DNA of 64,000 nt from Armigeres subalbatus (GCF_024139115.2 NC_085140.1:428233240-428297239), one strand, 5' to 3'. Shown: positions 35,706 to 47,329, numbered from the stretch's first letter. Notes: generated from the letters alone by a model not told the origin. Made by a program: numbers and translations.

Positions 35706-37784
35706 ATGATTATCAATCAATTTAAAATGCGCATCAATGAGATTAATATCAGTTATTTATTGTTAATTGCTTCAATTAGCAACGCGCTAAGTGCATCTCT
35801 CGCTAGAAGAGAAGCAACGATAATCTTTCCTGATGACTGGGAAAGTATTAAATCAGGAAGCGATGTGGCAATACAGGAATCTAGCTCAAGGCTTGCCAAT
35901 TTAGGTGACTTGAAAGTTGCTCCCGTTGTTCCTGTTGATGAGCCTGAAATGACAGAAAATGATGCAATGGTTCGTAAACACTTGTTATATCTTTTTCAAT
36001 ATCGTTAAGTATTAAACCATATCCAAACAGGAATTTCTAGAAGAACTTGGTTTCAATTCAACCGTGGATAATAGCAACGGCATCGGACTTAGGTTCTCCG
36101 ACGTCCCAAGCAGCGGAATTCTACGCTATCAGCAGCAGTTTGGGCTCAATGAGACGGGTGAGCTTGACCGAGAAACAAAAATTTCACTGAAAAGCCCCAA
36201 ATGTGGTGTAAGTAATGTGGCTGCGCATGGTGAGGATTTCAAATGGGGCTCGCCGTCCCTCACTTACTATGTGAAAAACACCCCCTCGGGAATTGCCACG
36301 GCCACCGTGAAAGAGATGCTGCGGAACGCGTTTAACCAGTGGAGTAAGGTGACTACTCTTGACTTCGTAGAATCCAATGATCCAGAAGCAGATATTGAAA
36401 TTGTGTTCGGGGTTCGAACGCACGATAGTAGATCCAAGAAATGCAGGAACGTTCTGGGAGACACGACGCTGGCTCACTCGTTCTACCCGGAAACCGGAGC
36501 AATCCATTTCAATACGAAATTCTTTCCCGGTTCCATGAACAAGGACGAGTTTTTCACTACTGCTATGCATGAAATTGGTCACGCCATCGGGCTGGAGCAT
36601 TCCGTGTCCAAGGCATCGCTTATGTATCCCATCCCAGTAGCACGATTCTCGGAAATACCGGAACCAGACGTTGAGGTAAAAGATGATAATACATACAGTC
36701 GACTCTCCACATCTCGATGTTCTATATCTCGATATCTCTCCTTATGTCGATGGTTTCCTCAGTCCCTTCAATTTACATACATTTGGGCTTTCTACATCTC
36801 GATAACCTCCCTATCTCGATATCTCTCTATCTCGATGGGTTCTGATCATATTTTGTTCAGGATTTACTCTCCTTATGTCGATATGGTCAGATTTTTAGGC
36901 TACTAGACCACCTTTGGACAATAACAAACACATCAACAACAGGAAACGACATTTGTTTTGTTGTCGTTTTTCATAGCAACGAGCTTTTTTGGATCTAGTA
37001 CCCATTTCAATTTTCCTTCCATTCCTCGATCTCTCCCTATCTCGATGGTCCCTTCAATATCGAGATGTGGAGAGGCGACTGTATTACTGTTTGACTTTTT
37101 GAAATTCAATTTAACTTTGTAGAAAATTCAGCTGAAGTATGGGAAACGCTTGCAGAAGGAACCGATTCAGACGCCTACGTTCTGTGATTTAACTCAGTAT
37201 GATGCCGTGATGTATGGTTCACGCGGAAAACTGCACATATTTGCCGGGAAGTACTGCTACACCAAATTTAATTCGAATGATGAACCTTTGTTACTCAGAG
37301 AGATGTGGCCAGGAGCCCCCGGTAGGTGTTGACTTTCATTTTCTAGTTTTAAGGTATTCATAACCCGCTCAATTTCACTCCAGATATGCTCGATGCTGCC
37401 GTCACTATCGGCGCACAAACGTTTATCTTCAAGGGTGATCAGGTGTGGGCCTTCAAGAACGGCAAACTACAGATCGGCTATCCGCGTAGAATCCGGGACA
37501 CGTTTCCTGGTTTACCCAGAAATCTGGACGCCGTGGCATTCGACCAGAAAAAGTATGTTTATGCATTCAAGAACGATCACTATTGGAGGTATAACACACG
37601 CGAAAAGACTGTCGATCTCTCTGACGAGGTGGAAGATTTTGGAATTTCAAGTAGAATCGATGCGGCACTTTTCAGCAATGGTAAACTCTTTCTATTTAAG
37701 GATCAGATGCGTCATGTGTATAGCTTTGACACTCGCAAAACCGAAAGATACGATTCGCCATTATTTGATTGTAAAATTAAGTAA
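35706..37784 (+). CDS. Secreted matrix metalloproteinase with hemopexin domain (MMP-B), 4 exons
   Basis: Second MMP (M10A) gene, predicted secreted. Proposed exons are 35706-35969, 36031-36675, 37123-37321 and 37384-37784, giving 502 residues. Intron phases are 0, 0 and 1, the same as MMP-A. The start could be 35706 or the in-frame ATG at 35727; both lead into a hydrophobic signal peptide. The propeptide switch reads KSPKCGVSN (Cys146), so Asp of the canonical PRCGVPD is replaced by Asn. The catalytic motif is HEIGHAIGLEHS (His268, Glu269, His272, His278) with Met-turn SLMYP. Hemopexin starts at TFCDL and ends FDCKIK. The first donor reads GTTCGT; it is chosen because it restores frame and matches MMP-A. 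Intron 2 is 447 bp because a pogo-like MITE sits in it; the matching MMP-A intron is only 57 bp. No membrane anchor is seen. Confidence 0.9.
36696..37081. mobile_element. Pogo-like MITE in MMP-B intron 2
   Basis: A 386 bp element begins CAGTCGACTCTCCACATCTC and ends with the inverted form GAGATGTGGAGAGGCGACTG. A TA dinucleotide sits at each end (36694-36695 and 37082-37083), the target duplication expected of Tc1/mariner/pogo elements. A truncated, nearly identical copy in reverse orientation lies at 25877-26117, which suggests recent activity. It leaves the donor and acceptor of the host intron intact. Confidence 0.8.
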
Positions 37785-37899
37785 ACTATCTGTAGAAGTT
37801 CTGAAAGAAAAGTTAGGCTCGTTCCAAACATTAATCTTCAGGCTTAATTTCGTTTTTTCAATGACATTTACAAAATCGTTGTTATGGTGAAGAAATGCT

Positions 37900-37905
37900 A
37901 ATAAA
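37900..37905 (+). promoter_or_regulatory. Polyadenylation signal of MMP-B
   Basis: AATAAA lies about 115 bp after the MMP-B stop codon. Confidence 0.5.
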
Positions 37906-37909
37906 TCAA

Positions 37910-39660
37910 TTGATCCTATAACCTGAGATGCATTCACTAGCTAGGTGAAAACATTCCCAACCACAAACAAGTTACTAACTTTCATAAATGTGCGGATTCA
38001 CTGATACGGATATCCATTGCTACGCGACAGCATTTTACCTCATCCGCTGGGCAAAAGCATCCCACCTTCAATACCCGGAAGCAGGCCACGACGGAAGGCA
38101 CATCGCGCACCTGGTGCATACATAATCTCCCGTAATGGACGTTTCAATCTGGGGTACCCCGGTCATCGGAAAGTGGAGTGTAGTTTGTAGAGCAAAACAG
38201 CACAGCATGGGCACCGTCCGGGCAAGGAGCTTGTGAGACGAGGGCAACTACTAAAGGAAACGATCCGGATAATAATGACAGTAAAAAAGTGTGTTTCCTG
38301 GGAATCCGTTGTCTTTACTGCTGCCGATGCATCCAACTACGCCGGGGAGAAACAAAGTAGTTGAGTACCCTCGTGCCCGGTTTGGCTTGCCGACCGAGGA
38401 GAAAATCTCGAAATAAGTATTATAAATTAAACTTGTTCAATTTGCCAGTTCAGATCAGATTCGAGGGATGGCAGGGAGCTTTTGAAGTTCGTCCTTTGTT
38501 TGAGCAAATAAGGGCGGCGGAGGGCATGGCTGAAGCTTCGGTTTCCTGCATCCTGTGTAGTGTCCCTGAAGCGAATAATAAATGGGTAAGAACATTGAAA
38601 GAGTCGTAAATGCTTGGAGGCGTCGGGTCGAAGCTCCAAAGCTGCGAAATGGAGTTTTGCTGGCAGAGAGGAAAAACTATTCTTGTTTCATTTGTTTTCT
38701 TGCTTTTATTTAGTGACTGGATCACACAATTCGACCAACAGTTGCTGAGCGACGAAGTAGCACTAAGGGAGAGGTGCTTATCTTCAGCTGGTGTCTTAGC
38801 GAAAGTTGAATAAAGTTTCATGGAAATTAATTTTCTCTGGCGTATTGTCACTCGGTATTCGCAGTGAGAGTAAATTACTGCTGAAGGTTAAATCGCAGAT
38901 ACATCTGAACTTCCGTGTGCGAATTCTATGTTACGCATTGTTTAGACTGAGCGAGGCAGCGTCTTTCATTCACTAAATCAGTCATATTTTTTTTACTTCC
39001 ATGTCGGATACCAATCATAAAATTCACAAAATGTTGAGCCTATTATCCGTTCCTCAGTGCTCTAGGATGAAATATTTCGGTAGGTCACATAAACGCACAA
39101 AAAACAATAACATGATATTGGCCCCGAAAATCCGACACGAAGAGCTTTCGAAACGGGTGTGACAGGTTGTTAAAATTGCATGACACAATTCCACCGTAAT
39201 CGGGATCGCACGTTATAGTCGGACCTGTATTGGCCAGAAGAGAAAAAAACGTACCGTGCCCGGTCGCTGCGCTTTGTAGCCGGATTGACCAATTCACGGT
39301 GCCGAGCTCAATAATTCAAACACCGAAATAAAGGGTTGTTGGTTCTTGCGAATTTTTAGAGAGCCGATTTTACGACGCATATAGAAGCTAGAATTCGGGA
39401 ACAGACTGTGGAAGTCCATGGCCTGCGGGCCGTCTTCATCCATTATGCGGGGTATGGTTTTGAATGTCTGAAGGAACGGTATATTGAAACTATCCGAAAT
39501 TAAATTAACAATTCATGGATCTAGTTTTATTTGTCAATTCTTTTAACGTTACGCAGCAATAACTTGTGAAATGTGGATGCATACCATGAACAGGTCTTGA
39601 ACATTTGCTCTGCACTGAAATGTAGAACAATTATTTTAAATGTTAAATTTAATTCACTGC
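37910..39660. other. No recognised feature downstream of MMP-B
   Basis: Includes a GC-richer stretch (38010-38400) and open frames up to 133 codons (38851-38450 minus) with no recognised domain. No repeat boundaries supported. Confidence 0.35.
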
Positions 39661-39662
39661 TA

Positions 39663-39832
39663 GTGCTAGGTTCCACCAAACACACACGACGCGACAGTCG
39701 CGACGCGATTGTATCGCTTGGCGACAGCGATTCTGTCGCCGTCGGTATGGAAGTGAAAATAGAACATTGACTGCAGCGACACAACGATAGAATCGCGGCG
39801 ATGAAATCGCTTAGGTCCGTAGGAGCCTAAAA
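39663..39832. repeat. GCGAC-rich short element
   Basis: A compact run of CGCGACAGTCGCGACGCGAT-like sequence bounded by CTAGGTTCC and an inverted GGAGCCTAA. Possibly a MITE with short TIRs. Confidence 0.35.
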
Positions 39833-40790
39833 AGTACACTCGATTATGTTTTTACACGACCATGCAAAAAAAAAAATCCAATCAACATTTTAGCAAGGCT
39901 GCTCAATTTAGCATGATTCGGCGGAAAATCATGAAACTTTTTTTTTCCGGGATTAATCCGGATCCCGGGAATTGAAACAGTTGTACGAAACTAATTCTAA
40001 ATTGTAACTTACATTTGAAATATGACTAAAACAATAACGTTACATTCGACCTCAGGGGATTGATATTACATTACTATTTGGTTCTCAAATGATCAAAGAG
40101 TTGTTGAAAAGTCTGAGAAAGTTTTCTGTTCAGTTCATAAAGCATAACCTCCGTATTCTTCCTCAATATGCAGGTGAAGACGGCTTTGAAAGGTTTTGTT
40201 CTATTATTGCATTAATCATTTTGAAACTCGGCCACTTTTTTTTTAAACAATCTTCTGGTCAAGTTTGAGTGGAATATCGTTTTTATTACGAACACTTGAG
40301 CACATTTTTGTGTTTGAAGGTTTTTAAAGCGAATAAATAAAAAATGAAAAAATGAACTTATAGACGAGCGCTGGATGGTCATACTTTACTGATCGTGACT
40401 ATCAATATTGAATAATTTCGTCATTCGTCAGTCAAATCTTGATTGAAATTCCGAACAGCGTCAAAAACGCATCAAATTGCATATACAAAATTTAACTATC
40501 AGCATAGTGCCTAATTTGGTCAAGTTTGAAAAATGCATATTTTACAAAAGCTATCGACCAGTTTTTATAGCGAAAAAGTATAAAGGATATATCTCTCGTA
40601 ACAGCTAATATAACCCTTGAAAATTGCTTTATTTTCAGAGTTATGTAAAAAACTGGCAAAATTAGAAACATGACCGAAACTGGTAAAGATACTCTACCAT
40701 GATTTATTCAGACATATTTTTTAACCCTGAAAGTCTGAACGTGCGATTCACGCTTTCATACCTATCCGGTTGGCTATAGTGCCGATACAC
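39833..40790. other. No recognised feature
   Basis: AT-rich noncoding sequence. Confidence 0.35.
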
Positions 40791-41425
40791 CTATGCCTGG
40801 TGTATTGTAGAGCTCCATAATCGTCGGTCTTGGGCGATGTTCCTCCAGTTTCCCTGAACGTTCAGGGTCCTCACACAATATACGTTTCCGTGTTGTTGTG
40901 GCATGTTGCGGGACCTAAGCTGGTTACGTAATCCGTAGAAGGCCATATTCGCAGCAGCAATACGTCTTTTCACATCACGGGAAACATCATTGTAACATCA
41001 CATGTTACAAGCGTTCCAAGGTAAACAAATTCTTCAACAACTTCAAAAACATCCCCATCAAGCACTACCTCAGCACCAACACCACTAGGTCTGCATCTAT
41101 CTCTATCTGCCACCATGTACTTTGTATGTGATAGTGCCGTTCCTCTGCACGCCAGATCTCCTAATAGCGCCCTCGAGTACAATGTTGAACTTAAAATTCG
41201 AAAGTGCATCACCCTGCATCATCTTGTCCTTCTCAGCAGCTTTACTGTTTTCAGCTCGTTAAGAGCCTTCTTTACCTCGTTCAGCGTTGGTGGTTCCTCA
41301 GCTTCGGAGTGCTTCTTCCTCCCGTCTGCCAATTAAGTCTTGTTTGTCAGCAAATTCCCCTTTCGGTCATTGCACACAGCAGCAACTGCGCAGTCTTATG
41401 CCGCGTGCCATTGACAGACCTTAAT
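40791..41425 (-). mobile_element. RTE-like LINE remnant
   Basis: On the minus strand, pieces of an RT appear in order: NEVKKALNELK (fingers), a degraded QGDALSNFKFNI region, KYMVADRDR, EVVEEFVYLGTLVT, then DVKRRIAAANMAFYGLRNQL and NWRNIAQDRRLW. Large deletions and frameshifts separate them. Confidence 0.65.
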
Positions 41426-41458
41426 GAATTGAACAAGATGTGTCGATCAACGTAGTCA

Positions 41459-42320
41459 TTAAGGACATAGTTGGAAGAGTACCACGATGGCAGTCAATAT
41501 AACACCGGACCTTCCACGGATCAATACCACACCTCCCGCACTCCTCTCCCACCAAACTTTCGAATGCATCGAACAACACCGAACAAAAGTTTGATATTCA
41601 AATTACTAACCTGCTCACAGCATAATTATTTACTTCCCGTGATAATGAACATGTTTCTACAAAGAATCCTATGCATTTCGGCTCGAATTATAGCATAAAT
41701 CAGCAGTCTCGTGCCAATTTATAAACGATTTTGTGGGCCTATCACTGCACTTCACTTCTTTTCAAAGGGCATTGAAAAAATTAAGTTTTCACACACTTCT
41801 CTGCACATGAGCAGCCCGAAATGTTGATGGAATGCCAATTAAAAATTACTTTTTGAAATTAGTCACTTGTTTGAAGCGAAAACTTAATAAAAACTGTTAT
41901 TTTTGACCGAATAAACCACTAAAAACGAATCGCGGAGCGAATGTAAACACCGGGACTGGCAGCAGCAAACTAATATTTAGGGTGGCTCAAAAATTATTTA
42001 GCTCCGCCACGCTTAGTCGAATATGTTTCATATTCTGGATGTCTTCTGATGGTTTGGACTGGTTTAAATAGGGGCTTACCATAAAAGATATTTTAGTTAC
42101 TAGATAAAGATTGTCGCTGTCGTCGCTGTCCGGAACATCTTTTGCTGGCGAGGATAGAGGATCTAAATGTCAATGAAGGAAAAATACATACGATTTGACA
42201 GTCAGGTACCACACATGTTTCGGACAGCAGAACAAAGGGAACCGAAGCGACAATCTTTATCTGGTACTAAAATATCTTTTCTTACCATGCACAGGTCGTT
42301 TCAGGTTTGTATGAGAGTTG
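41459..42320. repeat. Dispersed repeat copy 2 (partner of 29482-32030)
   Basis: Collinear with copy 1 over about 600 bp. Interrupted at 42083-42280 by a hAT-like MITE. Confidence 0.75.
42083..42280. mobile_element. hAT-like MITE, 198 bp, perfect 8 bp TSD
   Basis: Starts AAAAGATATTTTAGTTACTA and ends with the inverted TA..ACTAAAATATCTTTT; TIRs reach about 35 bp. CTTACCAT flanks both sides (42075-42082 and 42281-42288). Copy 1 of the host repeat shows the uninterrupted site near 31997-32015. Confidence 0.9.
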
Positions 42321-42804
42321 ATATGGCGAGGTTAAATTTTACATTATTCTGATTGTGGCGCTTCGTCATTGGGCCCTGGCGAGGGGGGGGACCATATGAC
42401 TGGATGAGATATTCAAGAGCTTTGACTCCATAGACAATGCATATTGAATTGTCGTTCCGATAGTTGGGAGTCGATTCTAATTGAGGTTACGAATCCTTAG
42501 GATGATAATTAGGCTTCTCAGAAAGCATCAGTGAAACGTGTAATTCAACAAAATTGCAAGAATTTGTCTGTGATATTTATCACACCGGGAGCAGATACTT
42601 CTAATCAGTCACTAAAGTCACTTAATAGCTTGGAATCGAGGGGAAAAGAAGAAAGCGTGGACCTCCCTTACCAAACGCTTCCAATAATATAGATAGCTAA
42701 TATATAATAAAAATCGTGTACGTGTTTTATGTATGATGTATATGAGTTTGTATGTGTATATCTAAATGTGTGTATATGAGTATTTATGTGTGTTTATATG
42801 TGTA

Positions 42805-42880
42805 CACTGATAGACAAAAGTATTCGTTATGTTTTAATAAAGATTACTATGAAAACATGACGAATACTCATATTCATCAG
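42805..42880. mobile_element. 76 bp mariner-like palindromic MITE
   Basis: CTGATAGACAAAAGTATTCG on the left faces CGAATACTCATATTCATCAG on the right, with TA on both sides. The size and GACAAAAGTATTCG motif are typical of minimal Tc1/mariner derivatives. Confidence 0.55.
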
Positions 42881-42883
42881 TAT

Positions 42884-42990
42884 CCCGAGTAGCACACTTG
42901 TCACATATCAGTCACCGTGACTCATGTACGACCAAATTCAGTCACACTGGAGTTGCTGCAACCAAATCTATCTGAAATGTGCTACTAGGG
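42884..42990. mobile_element. 107 bp MITE, ends CCCGAGTAGCACA/TGTGCTACTAGGG
   Basis: Terminal inverted repeats are about 13 bp. A sister copy in the opposite orientation is at 51973-52080, sharing GGTTGCAG.AA and TGTGACTGAAT. Confidence 0.65.
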
Positions 42991-43060
42991 ATATGTATGA
43001 ATGTGTGTATATATGTGAATGTATGTGTGCTTTTGTGTGGGTGCGAGCGTATTTAAATAA

Positions 43061-43650
43061 ATTTACAGTTTATCAAAACCTTACCTCTCCTCAATAATTC
43101 TGACGCTGAACATGTTTGAGCATTTACATGCTTGATCGCAATATTAGCAAGGGCATTGCCCTTGATAACAATCGATCAGCCCTTGCAAGCACGAACATGC
43201 GCACATCTTCAGGATATGCAGAATTTTTTTTATACACTACACATTTCTCGCGTGATTTTTGAAAACGTCGTAAGCCCAGAAGAGAGGTTCTCTTAGTTTA
43301 TTTTCTCTTTTGATTATTACAAAGCCTTACTAGCATTTTCATCGGATGTTTCAACATAGATCTGAAGAAAATAGCTTTGTCTAGAGTGCTGAGGTGGAAT
43401 TATTGCAATAAATGCAAAACTAGCTATGATATTAGTGAAAGAGAGCGTAATGAAAGAGAATCTGTTATTTGAACATACGACGTTTTCAAAAATCATGCTA
43501 GATTTGTTTCGACCGCGATCACTGCACTGGTTCATTGTTCTACTTTTAGCCGAATCACCGCACAAAAGTAGAGCGCAAAAACCAACCGCACTGGAAGACG
43601 GTCGAAACGAGACTCTCTCACACCGGGAGCAGATACTGCATACAAAAAGT
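43061..43650. other. No recognised feature
   Basis: Noncoding. GCAAGGGCATTGCCCTTGA-type short inverted sequence at 43148-43170 only. Confidence 0.35.
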
Positions 43651-43881
43651 CAAGACAAAATTTTCAAAACGACTTATCTGCTTTTGTAAACAAAGATTCA
43701 AACGACGATTTGACGAATCAGATAGCTCTCCTACGCAAACCAACACCATCAATAGGTAGGTGAAGGATTCCGCTACCTGTTGATGGTGTTGATTTGCGTG
43801 GGAGAGCTATCAGATTCATCAAATCGACGTTTGAATCTTTGTTTACAAATGTAGATAAGTCGTTTTGAAAATTTTGTCTTG
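43651..43881. mobile_element. 231 bp hairpin MITE
   Basis: Arms of about 110 bp, starting CAAGACAAAATTTTCAAAAC and ending with its inverse, meet at a loop of about 13 bases near 43758-43771. Few mismatches. AAGT-like flanks could be a 4 bp target duplication. Confidence 0.75.
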
Positions 43882-45000
43882 AAGTCTGACATGGGAGTGA
43901 GCGGGGTATAAAATGCTATTTTCTGCGTTACGTAATCAATGGATCTTTCCCAAGGTGCGGTTTTCATTCAGCTATGTGGGTTCTCTTTTTGCCAGCGTTT
44001 GAAGGAGAGGCACTGTAGCCAGTGTAATGAAAGATTTAGTTTCCCATACTAGTTTTCATACAAACTTGAACCGGCTTGTGTTCAACCAGTTTTTGTTCAA
44101 ATCGGTTTTTGGAGGACACTCGGAGCATGGGACACCAATACGACACCAATACTACTACAGTATATGACAGTTTTTATTGTACCCATACTTTCAAAGCTTT
44201 GTTTTGGTACTCAACCCACCTTCACCTTAACGTAATCAATCACTCAGCGAGAATAAGATGCGTAGAAATCCACAAGCAGGTGTTATATTTCTCGACATAA
44301 CGGTCCTGTTGAAATCTTTACAAGGTCGAAAATTAAATTTTTTGAACTTAAAACTTGGACGAAGTTATTAGAATATAGCTCTCTTAATAGCCTAGTGATG
44401 TAATCTTTCTAAATTTTCTACTCTTATGAGGACCGGATCGAAAAGTCTCTACCCATTTTTTCCGTTTCGGCTGATGGCGGCTCCCAGAAGAATAATATCC
44501 CAAGTAACAATTTCCATGCTTCTTGGATTTATCTTATTCTTATTGCGGACTTATGACAGCAATCACCAAGCTAATTGCTCAGTTTTATTGGCGCTCTTAT
44601 TGCTATCACCTCTCATAAATCTGCTGAAAAAAGCTTCAAACGTCAAATGCCTATTGACCATATGAACAGATCTATGGTAGTGATGAAGAGCGTAATAAAT
44701 CCAATTTTCAACGCTAGAATAAAGCTACAATTTTTGGTCACAATGTGGTCAAATGAATTATTCGCATAAGAATGTTTGTATTGCGAAGAGTTTATGACAG
44801 TGTTTAACCTTCTTCGGATATTAAGAAAAACTTATGAATAAGTTGTTAGGGTCATATTGACCCAGAAATGTAAATGCTTATAAAACAGTCAAATTTTAAC
44901 CGAATTACAAAGTTTATATACCGTTCGAAAGATAAACTCATCAATTTTGTGACTATGTGGTGATAATCTGGTTCTGGAAACAAATAACTGAGACTGGGAA
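43882..45000. other. No recognised feature
   Basis: AT-rich noncoding sequence. Confidence 0.35.
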
Positions 45001-45320
45001 ATAACTTGGGACATTTCCGTTAAAACACCAAAATATGCCGTGCGGCGACTCTTTCGGTGTGTTTTTCACCAAATAGATGATTTTTCGCTCGAAATCGATA
45101 ATTGACCACTTTGGCCACTCTTGGAGCCTATCAGGTGCCCTCAGGGAACCCGATAATGGGGATATTTCCGTTTTAACACCAAAATACTTGCAATAATTTT
45201 GTTATAAATTCTCTGCCAAAGATGAAGGAAATAAAATTTCATGGTTTAACTTGAATCTACATTCAAAGTTGAACCAGCTGGACAAAGTTAATTGCCTACA
45301 TTATGGATAATCATAATCTT

Positions 45321-45835
45321 GTTATAGAAACTCATATGTGGATATGTACGTTATGTGGAAGATATTGATTTGAAAAATGTATTGGAGGTAACCACTTTCC
45401 CTTCGATGGGACTCGAACCCATGACCCTACAGTACGCTAGACTGATGCTTTAACCAACTAAGCTACGAAGGACCTCCGTCGGCCTTCGCAACCTAGCGGC
45501 TACTAAACGAGCTCGAGATTCCCAAATTGGACGCATAGTCAAATCACTCGCAATCCATTTCTCAAGCCAACACTACCACATGTGTGTAGTACACGTTCAC
45601 ATTAGAGGAGCGTGAGTATTTAGAATGTACACATTCTTCATCAGCAACTGTACTGATCAAGTGAGGTTGTGTAAGCTATTTGCCAGTCGGTCGTCAAGCT
45701 CAGACCCGACCGCATTGCGTAGGCAAGAGCACGCAACTCTTGACTAGGGAAGAAGGGAAAGTGGTTACCTCCAATACATTTTTCAAATCAATATTTTCCA
45801 CATAACGTACATATTCACATATGAGTTTCCATAAC
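45321..45835. mobile_element. tRNA-bearing MITE with about 85 bp TIRs
   Basis: Left arm 45321-45405 and inverted right arm 45750-45835 both contain CTCATATGTG.ATATGTACG and AATGTATTGGAGGTAACCAC. The left arm runs into a tRNA cloverleaf (45384-45477, minus). A truncated copy is at about 210-530. Confidence 0.75.
45384..45477 (-). tRNA. tRNA-like cloverleaf inside a MITE
   Basis: On the minus strand a cloverleaf can be drawn: acceptor TCCTTCG/CGAAGGG (7 bp, one G-U), D stem GCTT/AAGC with loop AGTTGGTTA, anticodon stem CAGT/ACTG around CTAGCGT (anticodon AGC by position), a six-base variable loop, T stem ATGGG/CCCAT around TTCGAGT. A box TAGCTTAGTTGG and B box GGTTCGAGTCC are intact. The repeat context, long variable loop and lack of tRNA-Ala features argue it is tRNA-derived rather than a working alanine tRNA. 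Confidence 0.4.
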
Positions 45836-46380
45836 ATTGTAAATTAACGTCCAAGTCGGGTGGTTTAATCCCCGGAAATAGGCAATTAACTTTGATTGAA
45901 CTGAATCATAATCTTGTCAGGAACATATTTTGTTATAGTATAAGCTATTTTCACCACTTTTTATGTAACACAACGAGTTATATTTTTGTTCAATTAATAA
46001 CATATGTATTTAGTAATATTAAAACTAGAAGAGATTTTGTTACATTTTTGTTATTTCAACTACTAATGGTACATACTTTATAACAACCTCTGTTATAAAA
46101 AACTGCTGTAACAGAATAACAAGGTCTGATATAAGTCTGTTACCATCTACTACTCGGGATGAGGTGCCCTTGGGGAACCCGTAAAAAGGGACATTTCCGT
46201 TTTAGCACCAAAATATGCCGTGCGGCGGCTCTTTCGTCATGGTTTTCCACAAAATAGATGAGTATGCGCTTGAAATCGGTAAGTGACCACATTGGCCACT
46301 TTTGAAACCTATGAGGTGCCCTTGGGGAACCCGTAGAAAGGGACATTTCCGTTTTAACTCCAAAATATGTCGTGCCGAGT

Positions 46381-46955
46381 TCACCGAGCTTGACGTCACT
46401 CCTCATCGCCTTCAAGACATCCGAGTACTTAGCCTCGTCCGCCTTGATGACTAGGGCATCGCCCCTGGAGCGATTGGCGCCTACCCTAGACTTCTTGCTA
46501 CCCTCAATCGCTTGGGCTTTCTTTTCGGCCCTTGACATCTTCGGTTTCCTCTTGTTCTTTACCAGGATCCAGGAGGCGTCATCCCTCTCAATTTCCCTGG
46601 TCTGGGGAGGCTGAGAGCTCTCAGCCTGTCGTAACCCCTTACCACCGTCTTTCCTGGGTGGAGGGACCTTTCCAGGCGTAGCCGGGGAGAAGGTTATGTG
46701 GCCCACGCTGGCGCTGCGCACCGAGCTGCCGACTATTGCCTCTAGCCTCCTAGGTGGAGACCTGGACAACCTACCTCTTGCGAAGGGGTTGTCGCCTGCA
46801 CTACTACCACTAATTGAAGAATTGACTTGGTTTTCCATTTTGATCCCACGAGTTGCTCGGGAAAAGAGGTCCACCACGCCAGAGCCCAGCATGACGCGGT
46901 AAGGGAAATTTTTCGGGCACCTATCCTCAACCGATTTGCTTACAGCAAGTTGCAT
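46381..46955 (-). pseudogene. Non-LTR retrotransposon ORF1 (gag-like) fragment
   Basis: A minus-strand frame from 46955 reads a basic, Ser/Pro-rich N-terminus, DDASWILVKNKRKPKMSRAE and ALVIKADEAKYSDVLKAM, typical of gag-like ORF1 proteins of R1/LOA-type LINEs. It stops being gag-like at about 46381 where the 150 bp repeat begins, so zinc knuckles and ORF2 are missing. Confidence 0.6.
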
Positions 46956-47230
46956 TCGACTACTGTAGACTACTATCCCATTATTTCCTATTGAAAATTG
47001 GCCAAATCGAACTACGATCTACTTTTTTACGGAATATTCGCGTAAAAAAGTGTTACTAATTTTTCGGGCACTTATCCTCAACCGATTTGCTCGCAACAAA
47101 TTGCATTCGACGCAGAAACCTGTCCCATTGTTTCCTATTGAAAATTGGCCAGATCTGACGATGGGATCGGGAATTATGGCTTTTTATTCGCATGAGAAAG
47201 GCCCTGCTAGGTGGATTAATCGGTTTTTTT
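46956..47230. repeat. Fragment of the 167 bp satellite element
   Basis: One to two units (TTTTTCGGGCACTTATCCTC, AACCGATTTGCTCGCAACAA) followed by the element end GAGAAAGGCC..GCTAGGTGGATTAATC, as at 52345-52390. Confidence 0.65.
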
Positions 47231-47329
47231 TTCGGCTTGGCTATTTAGGGTTTTTTACCCCATTCCCGGCCTAACATGCGTACGACTGCATTATTTAATT
47301 GATATTTATGACAAGGAGCAACTTTTCTT

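Larger units (their letters stand above)
42720..43060. repeat. (TATGTG)n-type microsatellite with two tiny MITEs inside
   Basis: TG-rich GTGTATATATGTGAATGTATG-like sequence is interrupted at 42805-42880 and 42884-42990 by two short inverted-repeat elements described separately. Confidence 0.6.
45185..46158. mobile_element. CCCGAC-type MITE copy interrupted by a tRNA-bearing MITE
   Basis: 45185-45320 and 45890-46158 align with the element at 53246-54359. The junction TTAAAACTAGAAGAG (about 46019-46033) is uninterrupted here, showing the arrangement of a single copy. Confidence 0.65.
45000..46380. repeat. About 150 bp tandem repeat split by a nested MITE
   Basis: Units contain ACATTTCCGTTTTAACACC, AAAATATGCCGTGCGGCG, GGTGCCC.. 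and GGGAACCCG. One unit is at 45000-45190, two more at 46160-46380. The intervening segment is a CCCGAC-type MITE with its own insertion. Confidence 0.65.

Noticed and set aside
45384..45477. A working alanine tRNA gene
   Set aside because: The anticodon position reads AGC, but the element is a repeat within TIRs, has an enlarged variable loop and a mismatched anticodon stem pair, and a decayed copy exists. Kept as tRNA-like.
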